From Oscillospiraceae bacterium (GTDB lineage Bacteria > Bacillota > Clostridia > Oscillospirales > Ruminococcaceae): DNA of 64,000 nt. The translations under genes and the position numbers were made by a program. Positions 1 through 9,061 of this stretch are shown one piece after another; within the stretch, counting starts at the first letter, position 1; each line of letters starts with the position of its first letter. The stretch covers positions 1,054,001 through 1,118,000 of the forward strand of contig CP107211.1 in assembly GCA_025757845.1 (NCBI GenBank), written 5' to 3'. A model generated the notes under the pieces. It had not been told where the DNA came from and searched no databases. It was given only the letters and a program-made list of their open reading frames with translations.

Positions 1-1217
1 TGCTTTCCGGGGCTATCGCATACAACATCCTGACCGACCGCAAGGACATCATAAAGCCCATCGGTTTTCACAGAGAAAGCACAGCCCTGAACGATACGGA
101 TATGAAGTATCTGCTTCTCTATCTGGAAGAAACCTATGGGCTTACCAATGAGAAAAAGATTGATAATGCCATCGGGATTGTGGCGAATGAAAACAAGTAC
201 CATCCCATCCGGGACTACCTAAGTGCCCTTGTGTGGGACGGGACAGAACGAATCCGTTTCTGTCTGCGGCACTTTCTGGGGGCTGACGCAGACGATTACA
301 CCTATGAAGCGTTGAAGCTGTTCCTGCTGGGTGCAATCTCACGAGCCTTTCAGCCGGGGTGCAAGTTTGAAATCATGCTTTGTCTGGTAGGCGGTCAGGG
401 GGCTGGAAAGTCCACCTTCTTCCGTCTGCTGGCAGTCCGGGACGAGTGGTTCTCCGATGATTTGCGGAAGCTGGACGATGACAATGTGTACCGTAAGCTG
501 CAAGGTCACTGGATTATCGAAATGTCGGAAATGATGGCAACCGCAAACGCCAAGAGCATTGAGGAAATCAAGTCATTTTTAAGCCGACAGAAAGAGGTTT
601 ACAAGATACCCTATGAAACCCACCCAGCAGACCGCCCCCGTCAGTGCGTGTTTGGCGGCACTTCCAATGCCCTTGACTTCCTGCCCCTTGACCGTTCCGG
701 CAACCGCCGCTTTATCCCCGTCATGGTGTACCCGGAGCAAGCCGAGGTTCACATTTTAGAGGACGAAGCCGCTTCCAGAGCCTATATCGAGCAGATGTGG
801 GCAGAAGCGATGGAAATTTACAGAAGCGGCAGGTTCAAGCTGGCTTTCAGCCCTGCCATGCAGCGGTATCTCAAAGAACACCAGCGGGATTTTATGCCGG
901 AGGACACCAAAGCCGGGATGATACAGGCGTATCTTGATAAGTACACCGGGAGCATGGTCTGCTCCAAGCAGCTCTATAAGGAAGCCTTGAACCATGCCTT
1001 TGACGAGCCGAAGCAATGGGAAATCCGGGAAATCAACGAGATTATGAACCAGTGCATTTCTGGCTGGCGGTACTTCCCGAACCCAAGAATGTTTTCAGAA
1101 TATGGCAGACAAAAGGGCTGGGAGCGTGAAAACCCGGCAACGGACTCCGGCAACCCGTCTGAAAAAACGATGGATGGTTTTGTGGAGGTCACAGAACAGA
1201 TGGAGCTTCCATTCTGA
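1..1217 (+). CDS. VapE/VirE-family P-loop protein (5' end outside window)
   Basis: The reading frame is open from position 3, so the gene starts before the window; the first internal ATG at 102 is not a convincing start. The protein has a Walker A motif (GGQGAGKST, around codons for bases 392-418) and, downstream, a segment WIIEMSEM typical of the virulence-associated E family, whose members are superfamily 3-like helicase/primase proteins of phages and mobile elements. It probably helps replicate the element to which the serine recombinase at 1657 belongs. The gene ends 241 bases before the next start. Its last codons already carry two inverted copies of the GTTGCCG motif that is repeated in the following gap. 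The family call is good; a replication role is inferred from family and context. Confidence 0.8.
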   Translation, partial: LSGAIAYNILTDRKDIIKPIGFHRESTALNDTDMKYLLLYLEETYGLTNEKKIDNAIGIVANENKYHPIRDYLSALVWDGTERIRFCLRHFLGADADDYTYEALKLFLLGAISRAFQPGCKFEIMLCLVGGQGAGKSTFFRLLAVRDEWFSDDLRKLDDDNVYRKLQGHWIIEMSEMMATANAKSIEEIKSFLSRQKEVYKIPYETHPADRPRQCVFGGTSNALDFLPLDRSGNRRFIPVMVYPEQAEVHILEDEAASRAYIEQMWAEAMEIYRSGRFKLAFSPAMQRYLKEHQRDFMPEDTKAGMIQAYLDKYTGSMVCSKQLYKEALNHAFDEPKQWEIREINEIMNQCISGWRYFPNPRMFSEYGRQKGWERENPATDSGNPSEKTMDGFVEVTEQMELPF

Positions 1218-1414
1218 AAATGACAGCCCGTTGCACCCCCTGTTGCTATCCCGTTGCCGAGCCGGTTGCCGGGGAAAACCCCTTATTTCCGGGCTTTTCT
1301 CCCTTATAACAACCAAAACAACAGAAAAATAAAAGAAAAGTATAAATAGTAACCATCGCCAGATTGAGATTGTTTGCAAGGTCTTTTGAAGCCCGTTGCC
1401 GGACTTCGTTGCCG
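1133..1414. repeat. Cluster of GTTGCCG-type repeats
   Basis: The 3' end of the vapE-like gene and the following noncoding gap contain about eight short related motifs built on CCGTTGCCGG: 1133-1140 and 1147-1154 in inverse orientation (CCGGCAAC), then 1227-1234, 1241-1246, 1250-1259, 1264-1272, 1392-1402 and 1407-1414 in direct orientation. The spacing is irregular. Such clusters next to an element replication gene can be iterons or protein binding sites; this is an inference. Confidence 0.5.
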
Positions 1415-1458
1415 ACACCCTCTGTCTGGCTATTTTCATGTATGGAGGATAACTGCCT

Positions 1459-1656
1459 ATGGCAAAAAACAAAACAGAGATTCATGTGACCACTGTATTT
1501 GACGGGGAACTGGACGCAACCGATGTGTTCGTCAGTCTGATTTCCCAGAAATACGGTAAAACAAATACAAAAGAATATCTTGCTAAAAAGAAAGATATAG
1601 GCTATAATGAAGATGAGGTTCAAAAGAGCCAGATACCGTCTGGATTGTGTGGGTAA
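1459..1656 (+). CDS. Small protein upstream of serine recombinase
   Basis: A 65-residue protein with a good ribosome binding site (TGGAGG, about 10 bases before the ATG). Its stop codon is directly followed by the ATG of the recombinase, so the two genes are almost certainly co-transcribed and translationally coupled. The first half (TEIHVTTVFDGELDATDVFVSLI) looks folded, the second half is charged and lysine-rich. Small proteins of this kind are often found next to large serine recombinases of Bacillota elements. No function can be assigned; a recombination directionality factor or regulator is a guess from position only. Confidence 0.7.
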   Translation: MAKNKTEIHVTTVFDGELDATDVFVSLISQKYGKTNTKEYLAKKKDIGYNEDEVQKSQIPSGLCG

Positions 1657-3327
1657 ATGGCTATGATGAACGAAATGGAATACAGAACAATCGGTTCGGC
1701 ACTTGCCGGGGGCTATCGTGCGGCGGTCTATTGCAGGCTGTCAAAGGACGATGACCTGCAAGGCGAAAGTGCCAGTATCGCCAACCAGCGGGATATGCTG
1801 GAAAAATACTGCGAAAAGCAGGGATGGGAGGTTGTGGCAGTCTATCAGGACGATGGCTTCACAGGTCTTAATATGGAGCGTCCTGATTTACAGAGAATGT
1901 TGAGAGCCATTGAGCGCAGGCAAATCAACCTTGTCATCACGAAAGACCTCAGCCGACTGGGGCGGAACTATCTGCAAACCGGGCATTTGATTGAGGACTT
2001 TTTCCCAAGAAACGGTGTCCGCTATATCGCCATGAATGACGGTATCGACACCCTGCGGGATAACAACGATATTGCCCCGTTCAAGAATATCCTGAACGAG
2101 ATGTACAGCAAGGATATTTCCAAGAAAGTCCATTCCTCTTATCTTCTGAAAGCGCAGAAAGGACAGTTTACCGGGTGTCTTGCCCCGTTCGGGTATCGGA
2201 AAGACCCGGAGGACAAAAACCATCTGCTCATTGACGAGGAAACCGCCCCGATTGTGCGGCTGATTTTCGGATATGCCCTAAACGGTCATGGTCCGAACTA
2301 TATCCGCAGACGGCTGGAGGAAGAAAAAATCCCCTGCCCCACATGGTGGAACCGGGAACGGGGGCTTCGCAATACCCGCACCAAATGGGAAAAGAAAGAC
2401 CCGGAAAACGGGCGGTATATGTGGGACTTCTCCGTTATCAAAGACCTTTTGATGAATCCCGTCTACACCGGGGCGATTGCTTCCCAGAAAAAGGACTACC
2501 GTTTCAAAATCGGCACGATTGGGGAAAAGAAGCCGGAGGACTGGATTGTGGTGGAGGGACAGCATGAACCGCTGATTGACCGCATGAGCTTTGACATTGT
2601 GCAGAACAAGCTGAAATCCCGCCAGCGTCCGGGGCAGACCAATGAAATCAGCCTGTTTGCCGGACTGATAAAATGCGGTGAGTGTGGGAAGTCACTGACG
2701 ATACGCTACACAAACGCAAAACATCCCCAGCAGATTTACTCCTGCAAAACCTACAATGCCTTTGGAAAGAACCACTGCACCCAGCACCGGATTGATTATG
2801 ACACCCTTTACAGCCATGTGCTGCGGAAAATCCGGGAATGTGCCAGAGCCGCCCTGATGGACGGGGAAGTGGTTGCCGACCGCTTGACCAATACCTGTGA
2901 AGCCGAGCAGCGGGAACAGCGGGAAGCAATGGAACGCTCCCTCACAAGGGACGAGGAACGGATTGAGGTTCTGGACAAAATGGTCATGCGGCTTTATGAG
3001 GATATGATTGCAGGGCGTATCAGTGAACAGAATTTCAACACCATGCTGGAAAAGACACAGACCGAGCAAGCGGAGCTTAAAGCAAAAGTGTCCGAGGGCA
3101 GAAAGCGGCTGTCCGATGAAGTCCAGCTTGCCAATGACGCAAAACAATGGGTGGAAGCCATTCAGGAATACGCCAATATCACAGAGCTGGACGCAGCCAC
3201 CCTCAACCGCTTAATCAAAGAAATCGTCGTGCATGAGCGCATTGACGAAGATAAAACAAGACACATTTCTATCGAAATTCATTTTAATCTCAAACCCATC
3301 CCAGAGGTGGAACAGGTCACTGCCTGA
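1657..3327 (+). CDS. Large serine recombinase (element 1 integrase)
   Basis: A 556-residue recombinase of the TndX/TnpX-like large serine class. The N-terminal resolvase domain has the catalytic serine in YCRLSKDD (Ser29) and the conserved TKDLSRLGRN segment. It is followed by the recombinase domain (about residues 180-330), a zinc-ribbon (CGECGKS ... C ... C, about residues 345-380) and a long C-terminal coiled coil. It cuts and joins DNA at attachment sites through a phosphoserine link. It lies about 90 bases from the point where a Maff2-type gene resumes (about 3418), which fits an integrase next to its own element end. The recombinase at 18726 is a related but clearly different protein and serves a different element. 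Confidence 0.93.
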   Translation: MAMMNEMEYRTIGSALAGGYRAAVYCRLSKDDDLQGESASIANQRDMLEKYCEKQGWEVVAVYQDDGFTGLNMERPDLQRMLRAIERRQINLVITKDLSRLGRNYLQTGHLIEDFFPRNGVRYIAMNDGIDTLRDNNDIAPFKNILNEMYSKDISKKVHSSYLLKAQKGQFTGCLAPFGYRKDPEDKNHLLIDEETAPIVRLIFGYALNGHGPNYIRRRLEEEKIPCPTWWNRERGLRNTRTKWEKKDPENGRYMWDFSVIKDLLMNPVYTGAIASQKKDYRFKIGTIGEKKPEDWIVVEGQHEPLIDRMSFDIVQNKLKSRQRPGQTNEISLFAGLIKCGECGKSLTIRYTNAKHPQQIYSCKTYNAFGKNHCTQHRIDYDTLYSHVLRKIRECARAALMDGEVVADRLTNTCEAEQREQREAMERSLTRDEERIEVLDKMVMRLYEDMIAGRISEQNFNTMLEKTQTEQAELKAKVSEGRKRLSDEVQLANDAKQWVEAIQEYANITELDAATLNRLIKEIVVHERIDEDKTRHISIEIHFNLKPIPEVEQVTA

Positions 3328-3417
3328 CCTGTCCCGCCGGGACGGTTCTCTTAAAAACACCATATAGATTTTTTGTACGCCGCCGCCCGCCATCGAGCAG
3401 AGTTTTACACCTAATTG

Positions 3418-3501
3418 GGTATAAAACAGCTGATGGCTGGCGGCGGCGTTGCCCTCATCGGTATCACCCTGATCCCCCTGCTGAGCGGTCTGTTCGGCTG
3501 A
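3418..3501 (+). pseudogene. C-terminal remnant of Maff2-family gene, right junction of element 1
   Basis: Reading from 3418, the codons give GIKQLMAGGGVALIGITL and then IPLLSGLFG before a TGA at 3499. This matches the C-terminus of the small Maff2-family membrane proteins that precede the TrbL-like gene in ICEs of this type. The N-terminal part is missing, and an in-frame stop (TAA) lies just upstream. The simplest reading is that the serine-recombinase element on the left inserted into maff2, so that its right junction is near 3412-3418. The other half of the gene would be outside the window. Confidence 0.75.
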
Positions 3502-3509
3502 TCTTTTCC

Positions 3510-3535
3510 GGGCGGCGTTTGCCGCCCCGTACATA
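3510..3535 (+). repeat. GC hairpin followed by TACATA, copy 1
   Basis: The palindrome GGGCGGCgtttGCCGCCC is followed by gTACATA. Similar hairpin/TACATA units occur at 10050, 23764 and 34696, all between genes of the same ICE. It has no U-tract, so it is not a standard terminator; it may be an RNA processing or stabilising element. Confidence 0.5.
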
Positions 3536-3644
3536 TTTACTTGCAAGCATTTCCAGCCCCTCCGTGGCAAACGGATTCTTATTATAAAGAGGAAACGCAT
3601 TGCAAATCGAATATTCACCTTTATTTTGAAAGGATGGTGCTATT

Positions 3645-3713
3645 ATGCAGATTCTGACTCACCTTATTTTTCTGCTCAACCTGCTCAAGACCCTTATCAA
3701 CCATTTTTCTTGA
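3645..3713 (+). CDS. Possible 22-residue hydrophobic peptide
   Basis: A short frame (MQILTHLIFLLNLLKTLINH, then FS) with a good ribosome binding site (AAAGGATGG, 8 bases before the ATG) lies between the maff2 remnant and the TrbL-like gene. The peptide is a single amphipathic/hydrophobic helix. The next gene starts 17 bases after its stop in another frame, so it may be a leader peptide that couples translation into the GTG-started trbL-like gene, or a small membrane peptide of the transfer machine. No homolog is known to me; the evidence is the ribosome binding site and the composition. Confidence 0.4.
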   Translation: MQILTHLIFLLNLLKTLINHFS

Positions 3714-3729
3714 TGGGTGGTGGCGCTGA

Positions 3730-4596
3730 GTGGAAACTGTTCTCAAAGCAATCTCCGATTGGATCAAGTCACTGCTGACAGCGGCGATCATGTCCAATCT
3801 CTCCGGCTTGTTTGATGACGTCAACACCCAAGTGGGCAACATCGCACAGCAGGTCGGCACCAAACCATCCAATTTTGAACCGCGCGTTTTCGCTATGATC
3901 GAGGCGTTGTCCCGGAACGTAGTGCTTCCCATTGCAGGCGTGATTCTGACCTTCATCGCCTGTTATGAGTTGATCGAGATGATCACACAGCACAACAACA
4001 TGGCACAATTTGAGCCTGCGCTGCTGATGAAATGGATCTTCAAAACTGCCATTTCGGTCTGGATGATCTCCAACACTTTCGATATCATCATGGCGGTGTT
4101 CGACGTGACGCAGCAGGTGGTGGCAAATTCCAGCGGCATCATCAGCGGCAACACAAGGGTCAACGATATCGGCTTGTCGATGCTGCAATCCAGCATGATG
4201 CAGATGGACGTAGGACCCCTGTTCGGGCTGTTCTTGCAGTCCTTCTTCATCGGCATCACCATGCACATACTGTCCATTGTGATTTTCGTCATCGTCTACG
4301 GAAGAATGATTGAGATCTACATGATGGTCAGTCTGGCTCCGGTGCCCATGGCCACATGGGGTAACCACGAGCAATCCCATGTGGGACAGAACTACCTTCG
4401 TTCTCTGTTTGCGCTGGGATTTCAGGGCTTTCTGATCCTGATCTGCGTGGCGATCTACGCTGTTCTGCTTCAGAATGTTGCAATTTCCGGGGATGCCATC
4501 AACTCAATCTGGAGCATTGTCGGCTATACGGTGCTGCTCTGCTTCTCACTGTTCAAAACCAGCTCGGTTGCAAAAACTTTGCTGGGTGCCCATTGA
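3730..4596 (+). CDS. TrbL/VirB6-like conjugal transfer membrane protein
   Basis: A 288-residue polytopic membrane protein with a GTG start. Several hydrophobic segments can be seen, including VLPIAGVILTFIACYELI (about residues 62-80), HILSIVIFVIVYGRMIEIYMM (about 179-200) and two near the C-terminus. Its order in front of PrgI and VirB4 matches the TrbL/VirB6-like proteins (CD1112/CD0419 type) of Bacillota ICEs, which form the inner-membrane channel of the type IV secretion machine. It is followed after 15 bases by prgI, in one operon. The start is taken at GTG 3730 because no ATG fits. Confidence 0.85.
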   Translation: METVLKAISDWIKSLLTAAIMSNLSGLFDDVNTQVGNIAQQVGTKPSNFEPRVFAMIEALSRNVVLPIAGVILTFIACYELIEMITQHNNMAQFEPALLMKWIFKTAISVWMISNTFDIIMAVFDVTQQVVANSSGIISGNTRVNDIGLSMLQSSMMQMDVGPLFGLFLQSFFIGITMHILSIVIFVIVYGRMIEIYMMVSLAPVPMATWGNHEQSHVGQNYLRSLFALGFQGFLILICVAIYAVLLQNVAISGDAINSIWSIVGYTVLLCFSLFKTSSVAKTLLGAH

Positions 4597-4611
4597 TTCG
4601 GAGGTAAAAAT

Positions 4612-4971
4612 TTGGCAGCTTATATTTCCGTGCCGCGTGACTTCAGCAAGGTGAAGTCCAAAGTGGCCTTCAACCTGACCGCCCGGCAGCTTGTCTGTTT
4701 TGGGGCAGCGGCAGTCGTTGGCGTGCCGCTGTTCTTTATTCTGCGGGATACCGCAGGCAACTCTGGCGCTACACTTGGCATGATGGCGGTCATGCTGCCC
4801 ATGTTCTTTCTGGCCATGTACCAGAAGAACGGTCAGCCCGCCGAAAAGATTCTGCGGTACTACTTTCAGGCGCGCTTTGTTCGCCCGAAGGTACGTCCGT
4901 ACCAAACCAATAACTATTATTCGATTTTGATGAAGGAGGGTTCCAGTGATTCCGTTTCTGAAAAAGAATAA
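4612..4971 (+). CDS. PrgI family conjugation protein
   Basis: A 119-residue protein with a TTG start preceded by CGGAGGT at a spacing of 7-8 bases. The N-terminus (AYISVPRDFSKVKSKVAFNLTARQL, partly shown here as AYISVPRDFSKVK) and two adjacent hydrophobic segments (about residues 29-48 and 53-72) are the PrgI layout. PrgI-like proteins are small membrane partners of VirB4-type ATPases. The gene overlaps the start of virB4 by 26 bases, which suggests translational coupling. Confidence 0.88.
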   Translation: MAAYISVPRDFSKVKSKVAFNLTARQLVCFGAAAVVGVPLFFILRDTAGNSGATLGMMAVMLPMFFLAMYQKNGQPAEKILRYYFQARFVRPKVRPYQTNNYYSILMKEGSSDSVSEKE

Positions 4972-7315
4972 GGATGGCAAAAAGCCGCCCAAGCCCACGG
5001 TGCCCCGCACGGCACAGGAGAGCATTCCGTTCCAACGGATGTTTGAGGACGGTACCTGCCGTGTCCGTCCCGGCTACTACACCCGCACCATCCAGTATCA
5101 GGATATCAATTATCAGCTCGCGCAGCAGGAGGATAAGACCGCCATTTTTGAGGAATGGTGCAGTTTTCTCAACTTTTTCGACAGCTCTATCCACTTTGAG
5201 CTGTCCTTTGTGAATACCGCCACCGATTCGGCAGACTTTGAAAAGTCCATCCGCATCCCGTACCAGCAGGATGGCTTTGACGATGTGCGCGCCGAGTACA
5301 GCCAGATGCTGCGGCAGCAGCTTTCCAAGGGCAACAACGGCTTGACAAAGACCAAGTTCCTGACCTACGGCATCGAGGGCGACAGCATGGCGCAGGTCAA
5401 GCCGCGGCTGGAGCACATCCAGAACGACCTGATGAACAACTTTCACAGGTTGGGCGTTCTGGCAAAGCCGCTGGACGGTACGGAGCGCCTGCGGCTGATG
5501 CACGGGATGCTGAACATGGACGGTGCCAACAAGTTCCACTTCAACTGGAAAGACCTTGTAAAAAGCGGCCTTTCCGTAAAGGATGCCATTGCACCCACTG
5601 CACTGGCGTTTAAGAACAGCCGTACCTTTCAGATGGGCGGCATCTTCGGGGCGGTCAGCTTCCTGAATATCACGGCTTCTGACCTGAGTGACCAGTTGCT
5701 GAAGGATTTTCTGGACATGGATTCCAGCCAGATCGTTACCATGCACATCCAGTCTGTTGACCAGAACAAGGCCATCAAAACCATCAAGCACACCATCACC
5801 GAACTCGACCGCAGCAAGATCGAAGAGCAGAAAAAAGCTGTTCGCGCCGGATACGACATGGACGTGCTGCCGTCTGATTTGGCGACTTATGGGCGGGACG
5901 CAAAAGCCCTGCTGAAAGAATTGCAGAGTCAGAACGAGAGAATGTTTTTGGTGACGTTCCTTGTCCTGAACACCGGCAAGACTGAGCAGGAACTGGAAAC
6001 CAACGTGTTTCAGGCGGTCAGCATTGCGCAGAAGCACAACTGCGAATTATGCCGCCTTGATTTTCAGCAGGAGCAGGGGCTGATGAGCAGCCTGCCGCTG
6101 GCAGACTGCCAGATCGAGATCCAGCGCGGCCTGACCACCAGCAGTACGGCAATTTTTGTGCCGTTTACCACGCAGGAACTGTTCGATAACGGCAAGGAAA
6201 GCCTGTATTATGGCTTGAACGCCCTGTCCAACAACCTGATTATGATTGACCGCAAAAAGCTGAAGAACCCCAACGGTCTGATTTTGGGCACTCCCGGTTC
6301 CGGTAAATCCTTCAGCGCAAAGCGTGAGATCTGCAATGCGTTCCTCGTGACGGACGATGATATCATCATCTGCGACCCGGAAGCAGAGTACGCTCCGCTG
6401 GTGGAGCGTCTGCATGGGCAGGTCATCCACATCAGCCCTGCCAGCACCCAGTATATCAACCCTATGGACATCAACAGCAACTATTCGGAAGAGGATAACC
6501 CGCTGGCTTTGAAAGCCGACTTTGTACTGTCCCTGTGCGAACTGGTGGTGGGCGGCAAAGAAGGGTTGCAGCCGGTGGAAAAGACGGTCATTGACCGCTG
6601 CGTCCATGTAATCTATCGCAAGTATTTCGAGAATCCCACCCCAGAAAATATGCCGCTGTTGGAAGATCTGTACAACGCCCTGCTGACGCAAGACGAACCA
6701 GAAGCACGCCATGTGGCGGCTGCGCTGGAAATCTACGTCAAGGGCAGTTTGAACATTTTTAACCACCACACCAACGTGGATATCAATAACCGCATTGTCT
6801 GTTTTGACATCAAGCAGCTTGGCAAGCAGCTCAAAAAGTTGGGTATGCTCATCGTGCAGGATGCTGTGTGGGGGCGTGTGACCGCCAACCGCAGTGCCGG
6901 AAAATCCACCCGGTACTATGCAGACGAGTTCCATTTGCTCTTGAAGGAAGAGCAGACTGCTGCTTATTCCGTGGAAATTTGGAAGCGTTTCCGTAAGTGG
7001 GGCGGCATTCCGACAGCCCTAACGCAGAATGTCAAAGATCTGCTGGCAAGTCCCGAAGTATCGAATATTTTTGAAAACTCGGACTTTGTGTATATGCTCA
7101 ATCAAGCCAACGGAGACCGGCAGATTTTGGCGAAGCAGCTCAACATCTCGCCCCATCAGCTTTCCTACGTCACTCACTCCGGTGAGGGCGAAGGGCTGCT
7201 GTTCTTCGGCAACGTGATCCTACCCTTTGTTGACCACTTCCCGAAAGACCTTGAACTCTACCGCATCCTTACGACCCGCCTTTCCGAAGTTGCGGAGGCG
7301 CAAAAGCATGAGTGA
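4946..7315 (+). CDS. VirB4-like conjugation ATPase
   Basis: A 789-residue ATPase with a GTG start behind a strong AAGGAGGG site. Walker A is GTPGSGKS (about residues 446-453), and the second acidic motif YADEFHLLL is near residue 656. The N-terminal ~400 residues match the VirB4 N-terminal region that binds the membrane partners. The protein powers assembly and DNA transfer by the type IV secretion machine at the inner face of the membrane. It overlaps prgI upstream and the NlpC/P60 gene downstream (8 bases), so the block is tightly coupled. All key motifs are intact. Confidence 0.95.
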   Translation: MIPFLKKNKDGKKPPKPTVPRTAQESIPFQRMFEDGTCRVRPGYYTRTIQYQDINYQLAQQEDKTAIFEEWCSFLNFFDSSIHFELSFVNTATDSADFEKSIRIPYQQDGFDDVRAEYSQMLRQQLSKGNNGLTKTKFLTYGIEGDSMAQVKPRLEHIQNDLMNNFHRLGVLAKPLDGTERLRLMHGMLNMDGANKFHFNWKDLVKSGLSVKDAIAPTALAFKNSRTFQMGGIFGAVSFLNITASDLSDQLLKDFLDMDSSQIVTMHIQSVDQNKAIKTIKHTITELDRSKIEEQKKAVRAGYDMDVLPSDLATYGRDAKALLKELQSQNERMFLVTFLVLNTGKTEQELETNVFQAVSIAQKHNCELCRLDFQQEQGLMSSLPLADCQIEIQRGLTTSSTAIFVPFTTQELFDNGKESLYYGLNALSNNLIMIDRKKLKNPNGLILGTPGSGKSFSAKREICNAFLVTDDDIIICDPEAEYAPLVERLHGQVIHISPASTQYINPMDINSNYSEEDNPLALKADFVLSLCELVVGGKEGLQPVEKTVIDRCVHVIYRKYFENPTPENMPLLEDLYNALLTQDEPEARHVAAALEIYVKGSLNIFNHHTNVDINNRIVCFDIKQLGKQLKKLGMLIVQDAVWGRVTANRSAGKSTRYYADEFHLLLKEEQTAAYSVEIWKRFRKWGGIPTALTQNVKDLLASPEVSNIFENSDFVYMLNQANGDRQILAKQLNISPHQLSYVTHSGEGEGLLFFGNVILPFVDHFPKDLELYRILTTRLSEVAEAQKHE

Positions 7316-9047
7316 GAAACAGCCGAAGCTGAAATTTGAGGAGGACAAGGAGCGCACGGCCACACGCTCCCCTCCGAAAAAGTCGAAGGTCGAGCAGTCT
7401 AAGCCCAAAAAGCAGAAGCTGAAACTGGACGCAGATAAAGCAGCGGAAAAGGCGCAGCACCTGCGTTTTGGCAAAGCCGAGATCACCCCGGATGAAGCGT
7501 CCCGTATGACAAAGCAGCAGAAACGTGCTATGTATGTCGCTGCTGCCGCCCGGTCTGCGGTGCATCGGGAAGTTGACCCGTATGAGGATGATAATGTGGG
7601 CACGCAGGCGTTGAGCGAGGGCGAAAAGGCGGCAGGAAATGTCCGGGATATTTCCAAGAGCCGCTATGCCCGAAAGCTGAAAAAGAAAGCCAAGATGCAG
7701 GGCAAGAAAGGCACCAAAACCGCTAAATCTTCTGCATCGGGGCCAACTGTGCCACAAGATGCAGGCGCATCCGGCACCGGCGAGAACGGCTCCAACTGGC
7801 TTTCACGCTGGAAGCAGCGGCAAGAAATCCACAAAAGCTACTATGCCGCCGCCCGGTCGGGCACGGCGGCGCAGACCGCAGGCGGCAAAGCGGCATCCAA
7901 CGGTGCATCTGCCGCCCGGTCCGGCGTGGAACAGGCCGTAGAAAAAGGCAAAACAGCCGTCAGCACCGCTGTAAAGGGGCTGATGAATGCCGCAAAAGGC
8001 AACGCACACGTTCTGGTGATCGTGGGCGTTTTTCTTTTGCTCATCCTCATGGTGATGTCAGGCTTTTCCTCCTGCGGCATCCTCTTTTCAGGCGGCACAC
8101 AGGTGTCCGGGCAGACCATGTACTCCGCCGAGGACAGGGACATCCGCGGTGCAGAGCAGGATTACAAGAAGCTGGAAAAGGAACTGGATAAGAAAATCAA
8201 GCGCACCCCCACCGACCATCCCGGCTACAACGAGTACCAGTATCACCTTGACCCCATCGAGCATGACCCATGGCAGTTGACCTCTTTTCTCACGACTCTC
8301 TATGACGATTACACCCGGTCAGAGGTGCAGGGCAAGTTGAAGGAGACCTTCAAAAAGCAGTATAAGCTGACCACATGGGTAGAGGTGCAGATACGGTATA
8401 AGACCGTGTGGGTCATCAGCCCGGCAGGAATCCCGGTTCCCACGCAGGTGCCTTATGAGTACCGCATTTTTCACACTAAATTGGTGAATAAAGGGCTGGA
8501 AGTGGTCATCCGGGAAGAACTGAATAACGACCAATGGAAACGTTACGAGATTTTCCAAGATACCTTGGGAGGTAGACCTTATCTATTCAACGGCGGATTG
8601 CCGCCCGGCGGCTCCGATGGCTCCGGCACACCGGGCATTGATTATCAGGTTCCGGCAGAAGCTCTGACGGACGAGGAATTTGCCGCCATCTACGAGGAAG
8701 CCCAAAAGTATGTGGGTACGCCCTATGTGTGGGGCGGTTCTACCCCGGAAACCGGGTTCGATTGCAGCGGCTATGTCTGCTGGGTGTACAACCAGAACGG
8801 CTATGATGTAGGACGCACCACCGCCAACGGTTTGTGGAACAAGAGCCAGCACATTTCCGAAGCAGAAGCAAAGCCCGGTGATCTGGTTTTCTTTGAAGGA
8901 ACGTATGATACCGTCGGGAAGAGCCATGTGGGCATTTACCTCGGAAACGGCATGATGGTCAGTGCCGGAGACCCCATCAAGTACGCAAACATTCACTCGT
9001 CCTACTGGGAGAAGCATCTCGCCGGGTTCGGACGGCTTTCAAAATGA
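7308..9047 (+). CDS. CD1107-like protein with NlpC/P60 peptidoglycan hydrolase domain
   Basis: A 579-residue protein starting at the ATG that overlaps the virB4 stop. It has a long charged, Lys/Ala-rich cytoplasmic N-terminus (to about 230), one membrane segment (VLVIVGVFLLLILMVMSGF, about 236-254) and an extracytoplasmic C-terminus ending in an NlpC/P60 domain. The catalytic Cys is in GFDCSGYVCW (about residue 486) and the His in SHVGIYLGNG. This is the cell-wall hydrolase that opens peptidoglycan for the conjugation channel, like the CD1107-type and Tn916 orf14-type proteins. A further in-frame start at 7227 lies within virB4 and lacks a ribosome binding site. Confidence 0.9.
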   Translation: MSEKQPKLKFEEDKERTATRSPPKKSKVEQSKPKKQKLKLDADKAAEKAQHLRFGKAEITPDEASRMTKQQKRAMYVAAAARSAVHREVDPYEDDNVGTQALSEGEKAAGNVRDISKSRYARKLKKKAKMQGKKGTKTAKSSASGPTVPQDAGASGTGENGSNWLSRWKQRQEIHKSYYAAARSGTAAQTAGGKAASNGASAARSGVEQAVEKGKTAVSTAVKGLMNAAKGNAHVLVIVGVFLLLILMVMSGFSSCGILFSGGTQVSGQTMYSAEDRDIRGAEQDYKKLEKELDKKIKRTPTDHPGYNEYQYHLDPIEHDPWQLTSFLTTLYDDYTRSEVQGKLKETFKKQYKLTTWVEVQIRYKTVWVISPAGIPVPTQVPYEYRIFHTKLVNKGLEVVIREELNNDQWKRYEIFQDTLGGRPYLFNGGLPPGGSDGSGTPGIDYQVPAEALTDEEFAAIYEEAQKYVGTPYVWGGSTPETGFDCSGYVCWVYNQNGYDVGRTTANGLWNKSQHISEAEAKPGDLVFFEGTYDTVGKSHVGIYLGNGMMVSAGDPIKYANIHSSYWEKHLAGFGRLSK

Positions 9048-9061
9048 TTGGAGGAGTTACT

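Noticed and set aside
3769..6934. Long minus-strand open frames opposite trbL-like and virB4 genes
   Set aside because: Composition (His/Val/Leu/Gln-rich) is that of antisense shadows; no motifs or start signals.
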